Below, one piece after another: positions 37,514-47,200 of a DNA stretch of 64,000 bases. Made by a program: the position numbers and the translations under genes. The DNA is from Jaenimonas drosophilae. Taxonomy: Eukaryota; Euglenozoa; Kinetoplastea; Trypanosomatida; Trypanosomatidae. Where the stretch lies: assembly GCA_030849065.1 (NCBI GenBank), contig JASAON010001645.1, forward strand, positions 1 through 64,000, in the 5' to 3' direction. Numbering within the stretch: the first letter of the stretch is position 1; the number at the start of each line of letters is the position of its first letter. A model generated the notes under the pieces. The model had not been told where the DNA came from. It was given only the letters and a program-made list of their open reading frames with translations, and made no database searches.

Positions 37514-40500
37514 ATGACTCATGGGCCAATAGGTCGTAGACGAGGCCACAGAGGCATAGTGGCTCTGCTCTTGTCTGTGCTGGCGGTATGCCTGATACTT
37601 CACTCCGTGGATGCTGCGGCTGCTGCATCATCACCACCCACGATGTGCAGAGGCTGGAGCGTTCTGCCAGAACCTGACGTGGCACTACGCTATTCTATCA
37701 ACTACAACTTCTCCTCCCTCTCCGAGGATGACATCCACGAGGAGAATCAACGCTACTTAGTACGTGCTGGGCTTCCATTTCTGCTTGATTTGCAGGACTC
37801 GCAAGTGGTAGAGGATCTGCAGGAGATGGTGGTGCTTGCAAAGGGTAGCTCATGCCCCAACTACCACGCCACGCCATCTCATCGTGGGAAGTGGTATGCA
37901 TCCCTCTTTGATGCCACCCTGTTGGAGAAGCTCTTTGGTCCGCGCCGTTTTGCTGACCTTGTTCAGCTCACCACATTCACTGATTTTATGCGTAGCTTTG
38001 AGCAACGGCGCCAACAACATCCCTTTGGGGTGACCCCGACACTGTTGCCAATGGAGATGGATAGGCTGCTGAGGCAACCAGACGCACACTTCCCTGGTTC
38101 CATGGGAGTGCGTGTGGTGGTGGCGAAAGTTGTGTTGGCGGAGTGGACCGTGTCTTTTGGCGATTTGTGGTTGGAGGCGGGAAGCGATGGATCACGAACC
38201 CTTCGATTTGATATTAGTGGTGCGGCACTTCGTCAGAAGCGTGTAGGATTGCTTCGTGCCACGCTTCACTACAAGGTTGGGGTGGATGCCTACGATGCTG
38301 CCGTGGTGCGTGAGCGAGTGAGGATGGTGCATCAGATGGATCACTATGCGGAAGAGGCAGCGAAGAAGGCGGAGCAACATGAGCAACTTCGGCTGGCGTT
38401 TCGCAAGTTCGACGCATCCCGAACTCGTGCGCCACCACGGAAGATGCACGTCAATCAGCCGTCCTTCATCACCAAGAGCACCACGCATCCTGCTGCACGG
38501 CAGTGGAGCCCATGTGGACGCATTCAAAAGGCAATTTGCTTTATTGTGGGCAGCCAGATCCCCTTCAGTGATATCCGAGTCAAGCACCTCTCCGATCTCT
38601 TCTACCAACGTCGCTGTGGCTCACCCATGTCCTTCTCCCTGTTCCTGCGATCTGGTCTGTGCGGCCTGCTTCCTGGCGTGTTTGCGGAGCCCAGCAAAGA
38701 CCTCAACTGCACCGCCCTGGTGCGGGCAGTGACGGCCTTTGGTGCGTCCAGCGCCCGTCAGAGGGGCTTTTCCACATCACAGACGCTGGCGGCCTTCTAC
38801 GCCGCCTACGAAACAAGCCGTGAGGGTCGTCACTCCGAGGACTTTGCCACCCGTGTGCTAACGTGGATTGAGCGTGGGGCGTTGGGCACCTGCACACTTC
38901 CACGCGCCGTGCACGCTGATATTCTCTACATTGCGGGCCTTCTGCGCTTGATGGGCTTCCAGACCATTCCAAAGTCAAACTCCTTATCTGCACGAGCTTT
39001 TCTGAATCTGCAGCAGGCCGCCTGGAAAGGCTCGGTGAGGGCCACTGCAACAATGGCAACGGCTCGTGAGCATGGCATCTTTGCGAAGCAGTCCATGAAG
39101 GTGGCTGCATCACTCCTCATGACTGCACTGACGCACAGCAATGGCCATATGCATCATCGTTTGTTGGAGTCCTACGAACACGGCGGAGGCCCACGCCCAT
39201 CTCCTGCCGAGCTTCTTCGCTTTGAGCGGCCCTACGGCATCACCAACAGCTGGACGAGGGTGGACTACCCCCGACTGCATCAACGTGTGCGTCGCAGCGT
39301 CACAGCCTTGACGGAATCCGATGATGGGTACGATGAAGACGATGCGCGCCACATCTTTGAGGAGAACCCCGATGAGGGTGGTCGGTCCATCCACGTCTAC
39401 CACCTGCTGCTGCACGCCGTCATGCTCACGCACCACAATGGCCAACCAGACTTGGCAGGAGCGGAGTGCGCCTATCTCGTCGTGTTGCGTCGCTTGGGCT
39501 ATCTCTGCGATGTGGAGGAAGTGCCCGGGAGGTTGGACGATGCCTGCCCACAACACCGCTCTGCGTTGGATGATTTGCTGAGCGATACAGACCACCCACG
39601 AATTCAGTGTCGGAGAGGTGCGCGTATTTCCATGGAAGAGGTGCTGCGTGGTGATGGTGATGATACTGATGAGTCGTCGTCTGAGTATCTGGCGCCACCA
39701 CACGAGGGCCACTTTTGGATGATCCACGAAGCCCTCATCTCCTTGGCCTACCTCCACCTCATCCAGCACGAAGATGGAGGCATGGAGATGGCCTCCATGT
39801 ACGCGGCCCTCTCCGTGGATCTCTCCATGGGTGCCTTCGAGGCTGGTCTGCGGGCATTTGTTTCAACGATGGAAGATGCGCAAGCTGAGTGGGAGAAGAA
39901 GCACACGTCCAGCAGGCCACATGGCAACCCAAAGGCCCTCGCCACGGCCATTGAGGGAGCCTTTTACGCCGCCTGGGATGGAGATGGCTCGTGGTACGCC
40001 ATTCAGCTGCTCCAGCAGTTAGTTTCCCCCGGTCATCCGATCCAGATACCACTGGATGAGCTCCTCTTCCAGAAGGACTGGACCAAGGACGTGGATCTGC
40101 TCGTGGACTACTTCCAGCCTCTCGTGGCACACTTTCTCCTGCCAGACGCTTTTGTGGTGCTGGCCTCTAGCGGATTGGGTGCGGCGGGCAATGAACGTGT
40201 CAGGAGCCGCTCCTACCTTCATCGAGTGGAGGCCATGATGATGCATGCCTCCCAGGCGCACATCACCACCTCCCACCACCACCACCACCACGATGATGAT
40301 GATGATCCTGATGAGCGCAAGCATCTCTGCCTGGCATTTCTGCTCGATGCTGCCGTCCTCTCTATGCAGGAGCGGGTGTATTATATGGACCGGCTCACGA
40401 ACTCCCCCCATCGTGCCGATGCACAGCTCATGTTGTCATGGATGCTTCGCCACCACTCATCCTCCATCTCACTGGACCGCCTACGTACGCAGGCCCGGGC

Positions 40501-41947
40501 ACATGTTGTGCTGCATCACGACCACTTTGGTGTTCTTCCACGCAGCGGGGATTCACTGGAGTCCTTCCGGGAGCGGCTGCTGCGGATGAAGCTGACGATG
40601 CACGCCAAGACGTCTCTGCAACTGGAGTCAATGCAGCACATCTCCCGCACCACACCGCCACGGTCTGATGGCGTGGCGGAGCACAAGTACGTGGATAGCA
40701 AGCCCCTCTCCCGACGAAGGATGCATTCTCTGCGCGAGGCCATGACCCGCAGCATGGAGAGCGATGAGTTGGTGCCCCTCCTCTACGCCCGCGACATTCA
40801 CGCCGATGTGCAGCGCTCCAAGTGGAACCCCTTCGACGTCATAGGCCGATCCATCAGCAACGCCTTCTTCTATCTCTTCACGGAAACAACAGAAGAGGCC
40901 TACTACCGTGAGTATGGGGAGGCCGTCACCGCCACAGCGGGCATGTTGGCACGGGCAGAGGACCCCCATGACAACACGAGCTGCATCAACCGTTTTCTCA
41001 CCAAATTTGCCGTGGATAAGCGTTTTCGTGAGTTCAGCATGACGACGATGTTGGTCAGCACCACGATGCAGCTCGGCAGCCCCGAAGGCTTCTCGCTCCT
41101 CTTCCGTGAATCGATGGAGCACCAGAACCCCTTTGTGGAGAGCTTTGTGCGGCACCTCTCCACCTCCGTCTGGGGCCCCGCCACAGCGGAAATGTGGCGA
41201 GCAGAACACCTCTCCGCGCAGACGCACGCCCATGGTGGTCAGTCAAGCCGAGTGTCCAGCTCCTACACCGTGGAGCTGCGCGCTCCCTTCCTTTATGCTG
41301 TACCCGAAGCTCGTCAGGAGCTCATGGGGTTGGTGGATCGCTGGAAGGCGGCGTGGCTCGTGTCGCGATTACCCGAATTCCACGACCCCGACGTGATTGC
41401 TCGCGTTCATCGTTTGGTGGAGGAGCGGTTGTTGCAATGCACGAGCTATGTGTGGAGCAGGATGCGAAGGATGCCTCCTCAGATGCAGCAGCAGCGCATG
41501 GAGAAGGTGGGGCCCTATGATGGGCAATTGTGGCCTGCCGGTGATGTACTCTGCGCGATGGACCTGCACAAGCTTCTGCATGGACGGAATGAATCCGCCA
41601 AGGTGCAGGCTGACATTGCGCTCCGTGTCCTCAAGGAGCTGGCACATCGCCAATCCTACTACTACCTACTCACGGATGATGCACCGAGCGACCGTTCACG
41701 CCCTTCGTCGCGGGCGGCGTACAAGAAGCTCGAGCGCAGACCTGCACGTCTTGTGGAGCCGTGGCGTCGGCTGGAGCATGGAACCCCGTCCAGTGAACTA
41801 CGCATCGGGGAGGGCTACTACTTCAACGCACGCCTGCACATCGTGACGGCCGCCAACGTCTACGCCTCGCTGCACCCGTGGTGGGTGAGGCTCGAGAAGT
41901 GGGTGGGCCCGTACACAAAGGAATTGTGGCTGTGGCTGAGAAAGTGA
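37514..41947 (+). CDS. Large secretory-pathway protein, unrecognised (possible Sel1-like helical repeats)
   Basis: 1477 residues. A signal peptide (GIVALLLSVLAVCLILHSVDA, about 14-34) targets it to the ER. No later transmembrane helix is obvious, so it may be lumenal or secreted. The middle shows helix pairs with small/aromatic spacing (about residues 490-560: LNLQQAAWKGSVRATATMATAREHGI), faintly like Sel1/TPR repeats as in ERAD adaptors of the SEL1L/Hrd3 type; this is a weak inference. A run of six His and five Asp lies near residue 922-932 and is encoded by CAC and GAT repeats. The next gene is also secretory. Cysteines are scattered, without a recognised module. Confidence 0.5.
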   Translation: MTHGPIGRRRGHRGIVALLLSVLAVCLILHSVDAAAAASSPPTMCRGWSVLPEPDVALRYSINYNFSSLSEDDIHEENQRYLVRAGLPFLLDLQDSQVVEDLQEMVVLAKGSSCPNYHATPSHRGKWYASLFDATLLEKLFGPRRFADLVQLTTFTDFMRSFEQRRQQHPFGVTPTLLPMEMDRLLRQPDAHFPGSMGVRVVVAKVVLAEWTVSFGDLWLEAGSDGSRTLRFDISGAALRQKRVGLLRATLHYKVGVDAYDAAVVRERVRMVHQMDHYAEEAAKKAEQHEQLRLAFRKFDASRTRAPPRKMHVNQPSFITKSTTHPAARQWSPCGRIQKAICFIVGSQIPFSDIRVKHLSDLFYQRRCGSPMSFSLFLRSGLCGLLPGVFAEPSKDLNCTALVRAVTAFGASSARQRGFSTSQTLAAFYAAYETSREGRHSEDFATRVLTWIERGALGTCTLPRAVHADILYIAGLLRLMGFQTIPKSNSLSARAFLNLQQAAWKGSVRATATMATAREHGIFAKQSMKVAASLLMTALTHSNGHMHHRLLESYEHGGGPRPSPAELLRFERPYGITNSWTRVDYPRLHQRVRRSVTALTESDDGYDEDDARHIFEENPDEGGRSIHVYHLLLHAVMLTHHNGQPDLAGAECAYLVVLRRLGYLCDVEEVPGRLDDACPQHRSALDDLLSDTDHPRIQCRRGARISMEEVLRGDGDDTDESSSEYLAPPHEGHFWMIHEALISLAYLHLIQHEDGGMEMASMYAALSVDLSMGAFEAGLRAFVSTMEDAQAEWEKKHTSSRPHGNPKALATAIEGAFYAAWDGDGSWYAIQLLQQLVSPGHPIQIPLDELLFQKDWTKDVDLLVDYFQPLVAHFLLPDAFVVLASSGLGAAGNERVRSRSYLHRVEAMMMHASQAHITTSHHHHHHDDDDDPDERKHLCLAFLLDAAVLSMQERVYYMDRLTNSPHRADAQLMLSWMLRHHSSSISLDRLRTQARAHVVLHHDHFGVLPRSGDSLESFRERLLRMKLTMHAKTSLQLESMQHISRTTPPRSDGVAEHKYVDSKPLSRRRMHSLREAMTRSMESDELVPLLYARDIHADVQRSKWNPFDVIGRSISNAFFYLFTETTEEAYYREYGEAVTATAGMLARAEDPHDNTSCINRFLTKFAVDKRFREFSMTTMLVSTTMQLGSPEGFSLLFRESMEHQNPFVESFVRHLSTSVWGPATAEMWRAEHLSAQTHAHGGQSSRVSSSYTVELRAPFLYAVPEARQELMGLVDRWKAAWLVSRLPEFHDPDVIARVHRLVEERLLQCTSYVWSRMRRMPPQMQQQRMEKVGPYDGQLWPAGDVLCAMDLHKLLHGRNESAKVQADIALRVLKELAHRQSYYYLLTDDAPSDRSRPSSRAAYKKLERRPARLVEPWRRLEHGTPSSELRIGEGYYFNARLHIVTAANVYASLHPWWVRLEKWVGPYTKELWLWLRK
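40276..40309 (+). repeat. In-frame CAC and GAT trinucleotide repeats
   Basis: Runs of CAC followed by GAT codons encode six His and five Asp inside the 1477-residue protein. Such codon repeats are recurrent in this window, also in the 44229 and 51902 genes, and probably reflect replication slippage in disordered loops. Confidence 0.6.
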
Positions 41948-42229
41948 GGGAGGACGATGGTGTGCCGTTCCATATGAATGTGGTACGGCTGAAGGATCAT
42001 CATGAATCATGCAAGTGCGTACACAGAATAGCACCGCTTCGTCGGGGTTCATGTTGGGGGGGGGGGTTGGCAGTTGTGTGTCTGTGGCAGCCATCATTGG
42101 CATCTTTTGTTTCTTCTCTTTGTCTGTGTAGTAGTCATTGCTGGGTGCTCCATCGGTAGCAACACACACTGGAGAGGAGCCTCTTCATCATCCACTAGCC
42201 CCACCCAACAGACTTGTATTGCGTACTTC

Positions 42230-43867
42230 ATGATGCGGTACGTGGTGTTGTTGTTGGTGCTATTTGCGGCCCTCCTCAGTGCTGATGTCTCGGCGGAACA
42301 GATTGAGATCCACGCACGTGCGTTGGGCCAATCGCGTGAGATCCCATCCGCCCACCTCGGTTTGTGGAACAGCGGTCAGACCGCCGACGCCGATCGCCAA
42401 TTCTTCGCGGAGGTGGATAAGCAACAACAAGTTTGGCTCGGCCACCGTCGAAGGCTGCTCGATCTGCGCGCGGAGGAATCACGCCGGCTGAGTTCCACCA
42501 AGAAGGAGGAGGAGGCAAAGAAGAACAAGCGTAGCTCCGCTGTTCCATCGGCACAGGTGTTTTCCGACACGAAGTTGATGCAGCGCATCGTCAGTCGAGA
42601 GCGTGTGATGTTAAACGTGGATATCGATGCTCGTGAGAAGCTCACGCTACTCCTCAAGGAGATGGAGATGATTCTGAATGAACGCTTAGAGCCCTTTTTG
42701 CTTCCACGGCCAATTCCGGTGGAGGAGGACGAGGGCAGCGACGAGCGCATCGCTTCCGATGACTTGGCAGCTCATGATATGTACAACTTCCTCACCACCA
42801 CGGTCTTCAACCACACCACGGCCACCTCATCCACAGAGACCAACTATGTGCAAGGGTGGCTGGAGCCCTTCATGCACTTGCTGCCACGGCAGGTGGTGTT
42901 GGACGGGCAGGTCATCACGGGGGCCAAGCGGGAGCTGGGCGATTTGCGTCTGAGCCTCAAGCTCCTCCTCCATCGTGAAGGTGCCAACATCACCGCTCCA
43001 CTTCGTGCCATCGCTGACGACGTCAACCGTCGCGCCGATGCCATCCACGCCATTCTTCAGGCCAGCACCACCACCAACAAGAAAGTGCTGGCGCTCACGA
43101 TGCCCATTGTTGGTCTCGCCGTCTCTGCCACGGCCCAGGAGCTCCAGCGCATCCAGCGCAGCCTCCTCTCCAATGATGAATCCACCGAGGCGTTGCGACG
43201 AGAGATGAAGACGATGTTGCGCCACCGCACACGGGTGCAGGCGTGGGACACCACCTTGACCAGTGCGCACAAGAAGATGATGGCCGCACATGATCGGCAA
43301 GAGCACCTCAGCCCAGATGCCTTTGTGATTGCCTTGTTGCTGCTTGCCAAGTATCGTCTTGGCTCTGCCACGCGAGCATCTCCGCTGGACTACTTCCCTG
43401 ATTCGGACACGGCGTCTCTCCTCACGGGCAGAGATCGTGCTGAGCTGATGCGGATCATTGGCCGGCCCTTCATTCTGAATGTGTTGGTGAGTATCATGGC
43501 AACGTACGTCTTGTTGTGGGCCAATGCATCCATTGCACGACAGCTAATCATTGCGAAGCGAAACACCGTGGATGGTGAGGCAGCCACCACCCCTTCCAAA
43601 TCTCCGGTGCTCCGCCTCTGCGCGACCCTAACCTTCTGCTGCCCGCTGATCATTCCGACCATGATGGTTGTGGTCGTGAATATCCAACGTTGGGAGGAGC
43701 TGCAAGCCTGGATTGCTTGCATTCGTCCAGTGCAGCGTCTGTTGGTGGTGGGCTTGATGATGATGCTCTCCGTGCTGAATGTACTGTTGTGTGCCACCTT
43801 TGCTCGGAACTACACACGCCGTCGTGTGAGGAAGCGACTGGGCTCCGCCAAGGAGAAGGCTGAGTAG
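42230..43867 (+). CDS. Secretory-pathway membrane protein, unrecognised
   Basis: 545 residues from the first ATG after the acceptor AG at 42130-42131. A signal peptide (RYVVLLLVLFAALLSADVSA) is followed by about 400 mostly helical, charged residues and then three C-terminal hydrophobic helices (about 420-445, 462-485, 500-520) and a basic tail (RRRVRKRLGSAKEKAE). The predicted layout is a large lumenal domain anchored by a C-terminal helical bundle. NHT and NIT are possible N-glycosylation sites. I do not recognise the family. It lies next to another large secretory gene in the same orientation. Confidence 0.5.
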   Translation: MMRYVVLLLVLFAALLSADVSAEQIEIHARALGQSREIPSAHLGLWNSGQTADADRQFFAEVDKQQQVWLGHRRRLLDLRAEESRRLSSTKKEEEAKKNKRSSAVPSAQVFSDTKLMQRIVSRERVMLNVDIDAREKLTLLLKEMEMILNERLEPFLLPRPIPVEEDEGSDERIASDDLAAHDMYNFLTTTVFNHTTATSSTETNYVQGWLEPFMHLLPRQVVLDGQVITGAKRELGDLRLSLKLLLHREGANITAPLRAIADDVNRRADAIHAILQASTTTNKKVLALTMPIVGLAVSATAQELQRIQRSLLSNDESTEALRREMKTMLRHRTRVQAWDTTLTSAHKKMMAAHDRQEHLSPDAFVIALLLLAKYRLGSATRASPLDYFPDSDTASLLTGRDRAELMRIIGRPFILNVLVSIMATYVLLWANASIARQLIIAKRNTVDGEAATTPSKSPVLRLCATLTFCCPLIIPTMMVVVVNIQRWEELQAWIACIRPVQRLLVVGLMMMLSVLNVLLCATFARNYTRRRVRKRLGSAKEKAE

Positions 43868-44228
43868 TGCGCGCACATCTCTGCACACATGCACGAGCAT
43901 CCTTCACTGCCCTTCGTTGAACGGTGTATCTCTGAACGTATTCAAGTGTGTGTATGTGTTGAATGACACTGTGTGCCAATGTGTGCGTTGTTGTTGTTGT
44001 TGTTGTTGTTGCTGCGGTACACCCCACTCCTTCTTTGCTTCCTGCTTTCGCGTGTGTGTGTGTAGGTTCAGAGTTAGGCAGTGGCAAGTCTTGAGTGTGG
44101 AGGCTGGTATATGCCACCACAGGGTTGGCCACGGTGCGACTCCATCACAACACAGAAGAGACGCTATTAATTCCTCTTCTCGTATCAGTTGTTTCTTAGT
44201 CGGCGTAGCACACACAGACGTTGTGTGA
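43868..44228 (+). other. Intergenic interval with GTT microsatellite
   Basis: About 360 nt with no gene. It contains a (GTT)n repeat at about 43986-44010 and a short (GT)n near 44052-44063. A pyrimidine-rich stretch ends in AG at 44198-44199, and a second AG at 44207-44208; either could be the acceptor for the next gene. Confidence 0.5.
43986..44010 (+). repeat. GTT microsatellite
   Basis: About eight tandem GTT units in a non-coding spacer. Similar runs occur at 48449-48469 (GTT) and 49668-49688 (CAA). Confidence 0.7.
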
Positions 44229-47200
44229 ATGAGCAGAGATCCACGGAACTCGTTGCATCATCCATGGCGTGCGTGCGTGCGATGTTGGTGTTCGCGGCGA
44301 TGGGGTATCCTTGGCTCTACAGAATCCATGATGCGTACCAGTTGGAGGAGGCTGGCCGTGTGCTCCCTATCGAGCGAAGTTGAGCATCCACGTCGGAGCT
44401 GCTCCACAATGGCTTCTCAGAATCCCCACCCAACATCATCATGGATGGCAGCTGCTTCAACTTCCTCCTCTATGATTGATGGTGGCTGTAGCTCCACTCA
44501 TTCCGCATCCGTGCGAGGCCCGTCCCGCTCATCCTCGCGCATCACGGAGGAGGCCATTCAATCAGGTCTGCTCGAGACTCTTCACGACGAGAATGTTGGC
44601 CACGTACATCATCATCATCATGGCAGCACCAGTGACTTCAGCAACCATGAACGCAACGCCTTGTTAGAGTTTCTGGAGAAGCACGAAGAAGAAGGGGCGG
44701 CCTTGGTGGCCACGTGGATTTCACTACGGCGTAGCTGCCTGTTTGCGTCTGAAATCTCCGAGAGCCTCTCACTTCATGTGCGCTACATGCTGCACAAGCT
44801 CATCAGCATGCGTGCAATTGCTGCGGCGTGCCAGTTGTATGAGCGACTGGTGTATCTTGGCGTACAGCTCTCACAGAGTGATGTGCTTCTGCTGCTCAGC
44901 AACCTGCCCTACGAACATGGCAGCCACTCCGCACAGGTGGGACGTTTGGCCGCGGAGGAGGCGGAGCAGCATAAGAGCCGAGCGGGATGGCTGAGACGAC
45001 GGCAGGAGATGAAGGAGGCCGAGCGGGCGGCGATGCAGCGCGGCACTACGAGCACGCCATCCGCCACTGCTGCCTCGTCGCCAGACACCAACACGGCAGA
45101 AGAAGTGGTGATGGAAGTGGGTGCATCATCATCATCATCTTCTTCTTCCTCAACAACCTCCATGACGTTGCAGACCAAGGGTCTTGCACATCAACCAGAG
45201 TGGATCAAGCGGTGGGTGCTCTACGAGGCCTCCATGGGCAACTTGGACCTCCTCGAGCCCGACGAACCACAACAGGCGCGCCGGCAACAAAACAACGCAC
45301 AGACATCATCGCATGATGCGTGGGAATCCGTGAAGCCGATTGTGGCAGCAGAAGTGGATGCCGCGGCGTGGGCGGCAGATCACTGGACGCAGGTGCTCGC
45401 ACAGCTCCAACATCTGCACGTCCTACTTGTTGGTGCTGCCTCCTGCGCAAATCACAACACTTCATCATCATCCCACTCTCATAACAAACCTCGACGTTGT
45501 ATTCGAGTGCGTCGGCAGATGAAAACAACGGCAGAACGGCACTTGTGGCGTGAGGCACTGCATGTCATCACCACTTCTCACGCCTCCGCGGCAGAACATG
45601 GTGCAGCGACGAGCTCCACATCCCCATCATCATCATCATCATCTCTCGTCGAAGCGGTGCCATCTGGGGTGGAGCTACGGCTTCATGCGTTGCTACGAGA
45701 CTCGTTTTCCTGGTCTGGCGCGTTGGCCAATGCACAACGCACAACTTCCCACGCTGATGTGGTGCTCTTCTTCCGTTTGGCCGTTGACGATGCTCCATGG
45801 AGCACCTCCCGCAAGGTGGAGCGAGTGGTGAGTGAGGTTCTTGTTCCCCATGTGCGTGGTGCATCATCCGCCGATGGAGCTATTCAGTCTCTGTGGCTGC
45901 TCTATCTTGCACGTGTTAAGCTCGAGCGTGCGGAGTCGGAAGACTTTATGCAACTCTACGCCACCGCACACGCATCGTGGGCCTTGGATGACGGAACAGG
46001 AGTGATGCATCTGCTCGATGCGGCGTTGGACCGTCTTCAGGAAGGAATTCCACGACTGCTCGACGAGGTTCGCCGCTTCAGACGCCAACGTGAAGCAGAA
46101 GCGGTGTTGGCGGCAAGCATCCGCTCCGGCATATACGCACCGCGCAATGATGATGATCATGATGGTGGTGGTGGTGGTGGTGGCCAATCAATGAATGAAC
46201 CCGTACTGCAGCCCTCTTCAATGCAGGAGCCTCTCGCACACGGTGTAGCATGCCGTGGAGGGATCCTCACGCACCACATGATGGATAGCTTCATCCTCTG
46301 TTGTGCTGCACTTGCTCAGTCTGTTGGGATGCTTCTGCTCCTCTCCACCGATGGCGCGGCCGTGCACGCACACCTCGCGGAGGTGCTGTTTGGCCCGCAG
46401 GGTCTGTGGTGCGCGTGGGCCCATCACTTTGGTGATGAAGGTGGGATGGAGGCACCGGAACGTGGCTATGTTGGGCTCATTTTGATGGCGGCGCTGATTC
46501 GTGTTGTGATGGAGATGGTCTCGGCAACCTCCCTGACCTCCCCGGTGCCGAGCACAGAGGTACAGTTGGTGCTGGAGCAGGTGCTGAGTGTGCTGGCAAG
46601 TATTCCGTCTCACTACGCCGCCACCTCACTTCCATCGATTTGGCGTGGAGATTGGGATCAGCGTACGTCTTCGCTGCGGCAGACCATCTGTGCCTTGGCT
46701 AGACCACTACTCCGCTTCCTTAAGGTGCATCCAGAGGATGAGCGCATCGTCTTTGGTGCCGTTCCACCCACGACGATTGCGTGTTTGGTGGGGTACGGCA
46801 AGTTGTTGGCACGTGTGGAGATGCTCGCATCATCATCATCATCTTCATCTGTGCTATCGGCAAAGCAGCGTGCATTGCTTCGCTCCGTCTTTGGTGGTGG
46901 CTTCTCCTTGAGCAAGCGGATTCGTGCTGGCCTATCCAAGCGAGAACTCACGGTGTTGGAGGAGGTGCTGCACATGAACACACACCGCCCACGTAGAGTG
47001 GTTGCTGCCCACGGAGATGAAGAGTTCCGTCGTAGGCTGCAACTACGTGAGGAGGTATACGGCATCGTCTTGGCTGGCACGTGTTCTTCTCAAGTGGAGA
47101 AGCGCCTGACGGAGATGGTGGCAGGTGCCGATGGAGCTCGTGCGCTGCAGCTGTTGCAGATTGCCGTGCGTGATGTGCGTGTACCAGCCAAGAGCCTCTC

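Noticed and set aside
40276..40309. His-Asp run as a metal-binding motif
   Set aside because: It is coded by simple CAC and GAT repeats, like others in this window, so slippage explains it better than selection for a metal site.
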